Shown here: piece by piece, positions 1-7,928 of the stretch
Layout of the letters: each line of letters opens with the position of its first letter
Numbering within the stretch: position 1 is the stretch's first letter
NCBI GenBank assembly: GCA_910586355.1
Contig: CAJUHJ010000006.1
Span: forward strand, 62,001 to 126,000
Source of the DNA: an uncultured Lachnospiraceae bacterium
GTDB taxonomy: Bacteria; Bacillota; Clostridia; Lachnospirales; Lachnospiraceae
Length of the DNA stretch: 64,000 bases
Direction: 5' to 3'
Notes under the pieces: generated by a model
Seen by the model: the letters and a program-made list of their open reading frames with translations, nothing else
Told to the model about the DNA's origin: nothing
Databases searched by the model: none
Translations under genes and position numbers: made by a program

Positions 1-1
1 T

Positions 2-3000
2 GATAAGTTTCCGCAGGTGTTTCAGTATGAACTGACTATGGACGGTAAAAAAGGACAGTTATTCGGTGGACAGGAGTCGGAATTGTCGTCTATCCGGATT
101 GGGGCATATGATGCGGATAACGGAGCGGTTGTGTTAAAAGATATTGAACCAGAAATGAACAATGTCAAGATTAATGCGGATAATGCTGTATATGAGATGT
201 CACTTGTAAATGAAGAGGTAGCGATTAATTTAGACATGACGGTAAAAATTTCTATCACAGACAATGACTTGACTTGGGAAGTGACAGATATTACAAAAAA
301 TGATGGTTGTGCAAAGATAAATACAATTGATGTGCCGAACTTAAATCTGGTAACGATTGTAGATACGCAGACGGATGCGCAGTTCAAAGGCGCAGTGATT
401 TCTTCAGATACGAACGGCAGTGGAGACAGAGAAATTACATTCGAAAAGGGGTTTGTATCAGGTAATACGGAGGGATATGCGTATGGATTTTTATCTGCAG
501 ACGGTATCAGCGCTGGTGTATGGAGCAATTCGGAAATGCTCAAAGATAAACGACTTGTGCGCAACAACGGTACGGATTGTATCTCTTTGACGAGCGCAGC
601 ATGGTATTATGATTATAATGATGAGAGCGGTTATACATTCTCGAATCAGCCTACGGTATATGAGGGCGTGGCAGGCGGTGTTCCTGTGAGCGAGCTGCCG
701 TGTGTAAAAGTATGTTTTGCAGGCGACGAGAATGAAGATGAAATTGTGGACTGGCAGGATGGGGCAATTGCGTATCGAGATATTATGAATAATCCATATG
801 GTTCAGAAAATACAAAAGAACTTGTCAACTATCGTATTTCCATGAACTTTAACAGTCAGGCTACAAATCCGTATTATAAGACGGCAGATAATATTAAAAA
901 AGTATATCTGGCAACAGACGGACTTCCGCAGGCGGTTATGATGAAAGGTTACGGAAGTGAAGGACATGACTCTGCAAACTCTGAGTATGGTTATATTTCA
1001 GAGCGTCTTGGCGGTTTGGAACAGTTGAAACAGTTAAATACAATTGCGCATAAATATAATACTCAGATGGGTATTCATATCAATGCGCAGGAAGCATATC
1101 CGGAAGCACCGACATTTTCAGAGGAATTAATCAATGGCCCAGATAGCCGCGGATGGGGCTGGCTGGATCAGTCGTATACAATTAACCGTGGATATGATCT
1201 TGGTTCGGGACTTCGTTATAAGAGGCTGCTTCAGCTTTACGATCAGTTGAACGATACTTCCCTTTATAAAAACAAATGGCCGAACGTTGCTGGGCAGGGC
1301 ACAGAGGCAGAGGAAGTAGTGGCAGATGCGAAAACAATTGCAGATACGGTTGCTGAAAAGAAAATGACTACAACAGAAAACTTGGATTTCATGTATCTTG
1401 ACGTTTGGTATGGAGATGCATGGGAGACACGTAAAATAGCACAGCAGTTTAACAGCCTGGGATGGAGATTTTCTACGGAGTTTGGTGCAGAAGGCGAGTA
1501 TGATTCGACTTGGCAGCACTGGGCGACAGAAGGACATTACGGCGGTTCCGGCATGAAGGGATTAAATAGTGATGTCATCCGCTTTATCCGTAACCATCAA
1601 AAAGATTCCTTTGTATTGAATTATCCGAAATACGGCGGAACGGCAGATAATCCTCTGCTTGGCGGATTTGACCTCACTGGATTTGAAGGCTGGGGCGGCA
1701 GTAACGACAGTTTCGTAACTTATATTACTAAGACGTTTTTGGCAAATCTTCCGACAAAGTTCTTACAGCATTATAAAGTATATAAATGGGAGAACTATCC
1801 AGAAGGCGAATCTCCGACAGGAAACCATGAAAAAGAAATTACGTTAAAAAGCGATGATGGCAAAGATACCGTAGTTGTAACAAGAAATGAAGATCAGATT
1901 GAAGATGATCTCAATGGGGATCAGACTTTAAATTATGTAGAGAGAACGATTACCTTAAATGGAAAAACGATCTTAGACGACGCGAAGTATTTGATTCCAT
2001 GGACGGATTGGGAAACAAATGAAGAGAAATTATACCATTTTAATTATGATGGCGGTACAACTACATGGGAACTGCAGGATGACTGGAAAAATCTTGCAAA
2101 TGTCAAATTATATACTTTAACAGATGTAGGGCGGACAGATGAAAAAACTGTTGCAGTTAAAAATGGAAGCATTACTTTAGAAGCAGCAGCAAAGACTCCG
2201 TATGTCGTTGTGAAAGGGGACTCTTCTAAGAAGAAAGAAATTAAAGAGCCATGGAGCCAGTTTGCACATGTTACAGATACTGGATTCAATGCTTATGCGG
2301 GAACAGGCGAAGGAAATCCTTTGGATAAATCAGTTTGGTCTGGAGATACGGAAGACGTAAAAGTAGTTCGTATTGAGGCAACTGGAAACAAATATCTAAA
2401 GATGGGAAGCGAGACGAAAACACAGTCTGTTTCTACGACAATTTCAGATTTAGAGGCTGGAAAAGATTATGTGGCTCAGGTCTACGTAGAGAATAAGAGT
2501 GATGCAAAAGCATCTATGAAAGTAACAGGCGGGAAAAAAGAGGTTTCGAATTATACGTTGAAATCTCTTGCTCCAAACTATGTGCAGTGTGACGCGCATA
2601 GTACAAGAGCAGTTTCAGGAAGCAGAATGCAGACGATGCAGGTGTCCTTTACAGCAAAATCGTCTACGGCAACATTGACGTTGGAGCGTGAAGCCGGCAA
2701 AGATATTACGTATTTTGATGATATCCGTATTGTTGAAAAGACTTTGGATAATATTCAGAACAATGGAAATTTCAAACAGGATTTTGAATCCGTAGTGTCC
2801 GGTTTGTATCCATTTGTATTAGGGCCGGCGCAAGGTGTAACCGACCATGTAACTCATTTGTCAGAATTGCATGAACCATATTCACAGTCGGGATGGGGAC
2901 ATGAGACAATAGATGATGTTTTAGGAGGAAAATGGTCATTAAAACATCATGGAAACAATACCGGAATTATATACCGCACGATTCCTCAAAATTTACATTT

Positions 3001-5530
3001 TGAAGAAGGTGAGACATATAGAATCAGCTTCGATTACCAATCAGGATTTAGGGGACAGTATTATATTGTTGTCGGTGATGGAGAAGATATTGTTCAGACA
3101 TATGAGTATATGCCGAATACGGCAACAGCCGATACAGATTGTACCTCCGAGACAAAATCCTTTACTTTCCGAATGGTAGGTTCTGACAGTGGACAGTCAT
3201 GGTTTGGACTTGCAGCCGTTGCAGCTAATTATACGAAAGCGGAGACTGACGCAGGATTAAATGCTTATGGCTCGCCGGATTTTGTAATGGACAATTTAGT
3301 AGTCAATAAAGTTGGTGTGAAAGTTACTGGTTCAGCTTCTACTGTAACAACTGCGGAAACACCGATTGATTTAGCGGTAGAATTTGCAGATGAATTGGAT
3401 GCAGCTAACGCTGTGACATGGACATCGTCTGATTCAAGTATTGCACGCGTTGTTCCGGATCCAGATGACAGCAAGAAATGTAAAGTATATTTTGTTAATT
3501 TTGGTGATGCGATAATTACAATGCACACCAGGGTAGGACTTGAGGATGTTGAACTGCCATGGGCAGTATCATTCCCTGAATTTTTTGACTTGCCGGATGA
3601 TGAACAGGAAACGGCAGAGTGGGAAAGTGTTTTTGCGAATACAGAGGAAACCGCTGGTGAAAACGCCCAAAAAGAAAACGCCATTGATGGGGATGCCGGA
3701 ACATTTTGGCATTCGGCGTATAATCCTTCAAAGTTTACTGTATCAGAAACGAACCCTGCTAAGATTACTGTGAAAGCCACTGAGGATATATCGGGGTTAA
3801 ACAGGCTTCGTTTTACACAGAGACCATCAAATGTAAATGGTATCGTACAAAAATATAAAGTAGTAGTGGGCGATACATTTAATGAAGCAAGCAATGAAAT
3901 GACAAACCCTTCCTTTGAATCAGAAGCAATAACAACGAAGGATCCTTCTGCTGGTAAAACGGAAACATTTATACTTCCTGATTCTGCAGCAGGGAAATAT
4001 GTACAAATTCAGGTATTGCAAGGCGGGGGTGATTTTGCTTGTATAGCAGAAATTACCTTAGATAAAACAGGTACTTACAATACGGATGAAGAACAGGGTA
4101 ATCTGTCGGATAACGATTCTGCAGCAACAAATGAAGTGAAAAAATCTTTACAGACAGTTGTAGAGAAGGCGGAGGATGTTTATAAAGCAGGCCAAGGCGA
4201 TTATTCAGATGAAAGCTGGGCAGCGTTTGAAGAGGCTTACAATGCAGCAATGGATGCAGGAGAAGATGCAACTTTGGAGGAACTGTTAGAATTACAGCAG
4301 ACATTGACAAAGACACAGAGCGAGCTTATTATTACAGCAGAAAACGCAAAGAAAAATCTTGCTTCTGCAATTTCATCAGCAAAGTCAATTTATAATGCAG
4401 GCCAGGGTAATTATACGGATGAAAGCTGGACGACGTTTGAAGAAACCTATCTTGCAGCAGAGAAAGCAAAAGATAGTACAAACGAACGGGAACTTGTTTG
4501 GTTTTGCCGTAAATTGGAAAATGCTCAAAAGAATTTGCAGACAAAGTCGCAGGAACAGCTGGCGATAGAGAAAGCGCAGAAAGATTTATTGGCGGTTGTC
4601 AATGCTGCTGAGGCAAAATTCAAGGCAGGCCAGGGCAGTTATACGGCAGCAAGCTGGACAGCATTTGTAAACGCATATAATGCAGCTCGTTCCGGACTGG
4701 ATTCTAAGGATAAGGCTGCGCTGGAGAAGTTCAATAAGGCGTTGGTACAGGCGCAGAAAAATTTAATCACAACGGCAGAGCAGAAAGCGAAAGAGGCGCT
4801 GCAGCTAGCCCAAAAACAGTTGAATTCAGCATTAAGCGCTGCGGCGGTTAAAATAAAAGCAGGCAGAGGCAGTTATACGGCAAAAACATGGACAGCGTTT
4901 GTAAATGCATATAATGCAGCAAATAAAGGAAAAAATTCTACAAATGCAGCAACATTAAATCAATTGAAAAATACTCTTGTAAAAGCACAGTCAGCTTTGC
5001 AAAAGGAAACTACACAGCCTGTGGAAACATTGAAAGAGGGAACAACTGCAGACATTGACGGCGTCCGTTACACTGTAATTGATGCAGCGAATAAAAAAGC
5101 AGCAGCAAAGGGTATCAAAAATACGCTTAAGACAGTGGAAATTCCAGCAACTGTTTCCATTAGCGGTGTAACCTGCACTGTTACAGAGATTAGTGCAAGC
5201 GCTTTTAAGAATTATAAGAAACTAAAGACAGTTAAAATTGGTTCTAATGTAGAAAAGATTGGAAAATCAAGTTTCTCTGGCTGTAAAGTTTTGAAGACAC
5301 TTACAATCGGTGAAAATGTGAAAAAAATCGATAAGCAAAGTTTTTATAATTGTAAGAAGTTGAACAAAATAACAATTAAGTCAACAAAAATTACCTCGAT
5401 TGGAAGGAAAGCGTTTAAAGGAACAACTTCAAAGGTAAAAGTTACATTATCTAAGAAGCAGAAGAAAAAATCGGCGCTGAAAAAGAAACTGCAAAACGCT
5501 GGAATTAGCAAGAAAGCGAAAATCAAGTAA
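2..5530 (+). CDS. Endo-alpha-N-acetylgalactosaminidase (GH101), 5' end outside window
   Basis: The reading frame is open from base 2, so the start and any signal peptide lie upstream. GH101 enzymes release the Gal-beta-1,3-GalNAc core from O-glycoproteins such as mucin. Counting from the GTG at 17, the catalytic core spans about 1-750. MYLDVW gives the nucleophile Asp462 and WRFSTEF the acid/base Glu488; both align with D764/E796 of the pneumococcal enzyme as I recall it. Galactose-binding and F5/8 type C (CBM32-like) modules follow at about 750-1350. Next come four FIVAR repeats starting near 1390, 1460, 1537 and 1615 (KAGQGxYxxxSW). A BspA-type leucine-rich repeat block at about 1710-1815 and a Lys-rich tail complete the protein. 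No LPXTG sorting signal is visible. It is probably extracellular and cell-wall associated; how it is anchored is unclear. Confidence 0.9.
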   Translation, partial: DKFPQVFQYELTMDGKKGQLFGGQESELSSIRIGAYDADNGAVVLKDIEPEMNNVKINADNAVYEMSLVNEEVAINLDMTVKISITDNDLTWEVTDITKNDGCAKINTIDVPNLNLVTIVDTQTDAQFKGAVISSDTNGSGDREITFEKGFVSGNTEGYAYGFLSADGISAGVWSNSEMLKDKRLVRNNGTDCISLTSAAWYYDYNDESGYTFSNQPTVYEGVAGGVPVSELPCVKVCFAGDENEDEIVDWQDGAIAYRDIMNNPYGSENTKELVNYRISMNFNSQATNPYYKTADNIKKVYLATDGLPQAVMMKGYGSEGHDSANSEYGYISERLGGLEQLKQLNTIAHKYNTQMGIHINAQEAYPEAPTFSEELINGPDSRGWGWLDQSYTINRGYDLGSGLRYKRLLQLYDQLNDTSLYKNKWPNVAGQGTEAEEVVADAKTIADTVAEKKMTTTENLDFMYLDVWYGDAWETRKIAQQFNSLGWRFSTEFGAEGEYDSTWQHWATEGHYGGSGMKGLNSDVIRFIRNHQKDSFVLNYPKYGGTADNPLLGGFDLTGFEGWGGSNDSFVTYITKTFLANLPTKFLQHYKVYKWENYPEGESPTGNHEKEITLKSDDGKDTVVVTRNEDQIEDDLNGDQTLNYVERTITLNGKTILDDAKYLIPWTDWETNEEKLYHFNYDGGTTTWELQDDWKNLANVKLYTLTDVGRTDEKTVAVKNGSITLEAAAKTPYVVVKGDSSKKKEIKEPWSQFAHVTDTGFNAYAGTGEGNPLDKSVWSGDTEDVKVVRIEATGNKYLKMGSETKTQSVSTTISDLEAGKDYVAQVYVENKSDAKASMKVTGGKKEVSNYTLKSLAPNYVQCDAHSTRAVSGSRMQTMQVSFTAKSSTATLTLEREAGKDITYFDDIRIVEKTLDNIQNNGNFKQDFESVVSGLYPFVLGPAQGVTDHVTHLSELHEPYSQSGWGHETIDDVLGGKWSLKHHGNNTGIIYRTIPQNLHFEEGETYRISFDYQSGFRGQYYIVVGDGEDIVQTYEYMPNTATADTDCTSETKSFTFRMVGSDSGQSWFGLAAVAANYTKAETDAGLNAYGSPDFVMDNLVVNKVGVKVTGSASTVTTAETPIDLAVEFADELDAANAVTWTSSDSSIARVVPDPDDSKKCKVYFVNFGDAIITMHTRVGLEDVELPWAVSFPEFFDLPDDEQETAEWESVFANTEETAGENAQKENAIDGDAGTFWHSAYNPSKFTVSETNPAKITVKATEDISGLNRLRFTQRPSNVNGIVQKYKVVVGDTFNEASNEMTNPSFESEAITTKDPSAGKTETFILPDSAAGKYVQIQVLQGGGDFACIAEITLDKTGTYNTDEEQGNLSDNDSAATNEVKKSLQTVVEKAEDVYKAGQGDYSDESWAAFEEAYNAAMDAGEDATLEELLELQQTLTKTQSELIITAENAKKNLASAISSAKSIYNAGQGNYTDESWTTFEETYLAAEKAKDSTNERELVWFCRKLENAQKNLQTKSQEQLAIEKAQKDLLAVVNAAEAKFKAGQGSYTAASWTAFVNAYNAARSGLDSKDKAALEKFNKALVQAQKNLITTAEQKAKEALQLAQKQLNSALSAAAVKIKAGRGSYTAKTWTAFVNAYNAANKGKNSTNAATLNQLKNTLVKAQSALQKETTQPVETLKEGTTADIDGVRYTVIDAANKKAAAKGIKNTLKTVEIPATVSISGVTCTVTEISASAFKNYKKLKTVKIGSNVEKIGKSSFSGCKVLKTLTIGENVKKIDKQSFYNCKKLNKITIKSTKITSIGRKAFKGTTSKVKVTLSKKQKKKSALKKKLQNAGISKKAKIK

Positions 5531-5551
5531 TACAGATTTACTTAGCACAAG

Positions 5552-5590
5552 AAAAGAGGCATACGCATGGTATGTCTCTTTTCTCTTTTA
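5552..5590 (+). terminator. Rho-independent terminator after the GH101 gene
   Basis: A 13-bp stem (AAAAGAGGCATAC with GTATGTCTCTTTT, one G-U pair) has a GCATG-type short loop and is followed by a T-rich run. Confidence 0.85.
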
Positions 5591-5599
5591 GAAAAATGT

Positions 5600-5628
5600 T
5601 TTTCATACAGTATAATTTATGCTATACT
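5600..5628 (+). promoter_or_regulatory. Promoter for the amidase gene
   Basis: TTTTCA and TATACT are separated by 17 bases, with TG one base before the -10 box (extended -10). It lies just after the GH101 terminator and 38 bases before the start codon. Confidence 0.6.
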
Positions 5629-5665
5629 ATAAAATATTAATTTGATAAATGAAATAGAGAAGAAA

Positions 5666-6421
5666 ATGAGTGAAACAGAGAGCAAAAAACAATCAGAGTA
5701 CGAAAGGCGTCAGGCGGCAAGACGTGCCTTAAAAAAGAAAAAATACAAAAGGCAGATGATTTTTAAGATAGTCGCTGCAGCTATTGTAATCATTATTTTA
5801 GGTGTTACGGTTAAAGAAGTGATACGTTTGGTAAACAGCAAAAAAGCAAAACCGGTTGTAAAAGAAACTGTTATACCAGAGAAAATTGTACAAACTCCGC
5901 CAGAATATGACGTACAATTATTGAGCGTAAACGAATATTCAAGACCGGGTATTCCGTTGGAAAAAATCAATGGAATTGTGGTGCATTACACAGCGAACCC
6001 GGGTACGACAGCACAGCAGAACAGAGATTATTTTGAAGGATTAAGCATATCTGGAGAAACGTCTGTCAGCAGTCACTTTGTCGTTGGCATGGAAGGAGAG
6101 CTGATTCAGTGTATTCCCTGTAATGAAATTGCATATGCGTCAAATGAAAGAAATGCGGATACGGTATCAATTGAATGTTGTATTCCAGACGAGACGGGTA
6201 AATTTTCGGATGCGACGTATCAAACGCTGATACATCTGCTGGCGTGGTTGGTGGGCAGGTATCATTTAGAAACAGACGACGTCATCCGCCACTATGACGT
6301 TACAGGCAAAAATTGTCCCAAATATTATGTGGAAAATGAATCTGCATGGCAGTCCTTAAAAGCAGACGTTACAAATTATATTGAAAGTTATGGAACAATC
6401 GAAGCGGAAACAGAGGAGTAA
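5666..6421 (+). CDS. Membrane-anchored N-acetylmuramoyl-L-alanine amidase (Amidase_2)
   Basis: This enzyme cleaves the amide bond between MurNAc and L-Ala in peptidoglycan. A charged N-terminus (about 30 residues) precedes one membrane segment (about 33-55), so the catalytic domain (about 90-245) faces outward. Visible motifs are VVHYTANPG (zinc His), SSHFVV, SIECC and RHYDVTGKNCP (second zinc His and Cys), all typical of the Amidase_2/PGRP fold. I start at ATG 5666, after GAGAAG; a TTG at 5642 would add eight residues. The stop lies four bases before the next gene. It could act in cell-wall turnover or sporulation; the sequence does not decide. Confidence 0.85.
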   Translation: MSETESKKQSEYERRQAARRALKKKKYKRQMIFKIVAAAIVIIILGVTVKEVIRLVNSKKAKPVVKETVIPEKIVQTPPEYDVQLLSVNEYSRPGIPLEKINGIVVHYTANPGTTAQQNRDYFEGLSISGETSVSSHFVVGMEGELIQCIPCNEIAYASNERNADTVSIECCIPDETGKFSDATYQTLIHLLAWLVGRYHLETDDVIRHYDVTGKNCPKYYVENESAWQSLKADVTNYIESYGTIEAETEE

Positions 6422-6425
6422 ATGA

Positions 6426-7928
6426 ATGATAGAAGAACTTTTTCATCAATTGGAATGTCAGGAAGAAATACGCAGGACGCTTAGCGAGATTCGGGCGGCT
6501 GTTAAAGAAGAGAAAGAGTATCAAAAGGCATTGGAAATTGTAGGGGATGGAGTTGTTTTAGAGGGATATTTATTACATGAAGATGCAAAGGTGCGGAAAA
6601 ATGCAGCGGCTTTGATTGGAGATTTGGCGCTCGAAAATGCGTCGGCGGCATTATATAAAGCATATCAGTCAGAAAAAACATTGTTTGTCAGAAGCGCCAT
6701 TCTTGAGGCAATAGAGAAAACAAATCCTTATCCGTATCTGGGAGAACTATCGATGCGGTATGAATTCTTGTGCAGCAGTGAGCCAAAAGAAGAAGAAAAG
6801 AAACATATCAGAGAAGAACTGCGGGTATTGGGCCGGATTTTAAGAAAAGAGGGGGAAGAAAAACGACATACGTTTATGGGTTGGAACCAGCGGAACACGA
6901 TACTTTTGACGACGTATCCCAAATATGCAAAACAAACATCAGAGAAATTTTCGGCGTACCGCAAAGGGCTGACTTCTCTTGGTGTACAGGCAGTTGTGGA
7001 TAATCTATTGAAAATTATAGAAATCCGTACATTTCGTGAATTGCTGTTTCCGATTGCTTTAAAGAGAGAGGTTGCGTTTGAAGATGGTCCGGAGTGTTTT
7101 GCAAAAGCATTAGCAGAATCGAAACTGCTTGTGCTGCTGGAACGAAATCATAAAGAAGCGCCTCCGTTTTATTTTCGAATGGACGTTAAGGGCAGGAAGT
7201 CGCTCGCAGAGCGTTCCCGCTATTTGAAACGTGCAGCTGCAGTCATTGAAGAAATGACAGAACGAAAACTGATAAATGCGCCGGAGGAATATGAATTTGA
7301 AGTCAGACTGTATTTTAATCAGTCAGGAAAGATACGAGTGTTTTTAAAAATGAACACAATACCAATGGAGCGGTTTTCATACCGCAGGCAGACAATCGCG
7401 GCTTCCATTCATCCTTCTTTAGCTGCCCTGTTAGTTGATCTTGCGAAACCGTATTTAAAAAAGCACGCCCGGATTTTAGATCCCTGCTGTGGGGTGGGGA
7501 CAATGTTAATCGAACGGCATAAAGTTGTTCCGGCAAGAGAAATATATGCGATTGATATTTTCGGGGAGGCGACAGAAAAAGCGAGGTATAACGTTAAAAA
7601 AGCGGGAATCAGGATGAATGTGATTCAGAAGGATTTTTTTGAGTTTACCCATGGTAATTTATTTGATGAAATTATTTCGAATATGCCGCTTAGGGGAAAG
7701 CGCAGTAAAGAGGAACAGGATCTGTTTTACCAGAAGTTTTTTGATAAATCAGAAGGGCTTTTGGTAGAAGATGGAATTATGGTTTTATATTCAAATGAAA
7801 ATGGATTTATCAAAAAACAGCTGAGATTACATCCATGCTTTCAATTATATCGGGAATATGTTATGTTAGAAAAGGAAGGGTTTACTCTTTATATCATAGG
7901 AAGAAAAAGAAATAGGGATTTAGAATGA
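6426..7928 (+). CDS. HEAT-repeat-containing RNA methyltransferase (TRM11/RlmKL-like)
   Basis: The C-terminal half (about 290-490) is a class I SAM-dependent methyltransferase. DPCCGVGTML is the glycine-rich SAM loop, IYAIDIFGEA ends in the ribose-binding acid, and ISNMPL sits at the catalytic motif IV position in place of the usual NPPY/DPPY. This resembles the UPF0020 family that methylates guanosines in tRNA or rRNA. The N-terminal 150 residues look like short HEAT-type helical repeats (VRKNAAALIGDLA), an uncommon addition that could bind RNA or protein. The stop overlaps the next start by four bases (ATGA), so it is probably translationally coupled to the ribosome-targeted gene that follows. 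The substrate cannot be read from sequence. Confidence 0.75.
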   Translation: MIEELFHQLECQEEIRRTLSEIRAAVKEEKEYQKALEIVGDGVVLEGYLLHEDAKVRKNAAALIGDLALENASAALYKAYQSEKTLFVRSAILEAIEKTNPYPYLGELSMRYEFLCSSEPKEEEKKHIREELRVLGRILRKEGEEKRHTFMGWNQRNTILLTTYPKYAKQTSEKFSAYRKGLTSLGVQAVVDNLLKIIEIRTFRELLFPIALKREVAFEDGPECFAKALAESKLLVLLERNHKEAPPFYFRMDVKGRKSLAERSRYLKRAAAVIEEMTERKLINAPEEYEFEVRLYFNQSGKIRVFLKMNTIPMERFSYRRQTIAASIHPSLAALLVDLAKPYLKKHARILDPCCGVGTMLIERHKVVPAREIYAIDIFGEATEKARYNVKKAGIRMNVIQKDFFEFTHGNLFDEIISNMPLRGKRSKEEQDLFYQKFFDKSEGLLVEDGIMVLYSNENGFIKKQLRLHPCFQLYREYVMLEKEGFTLYIIGRKRNRDLE

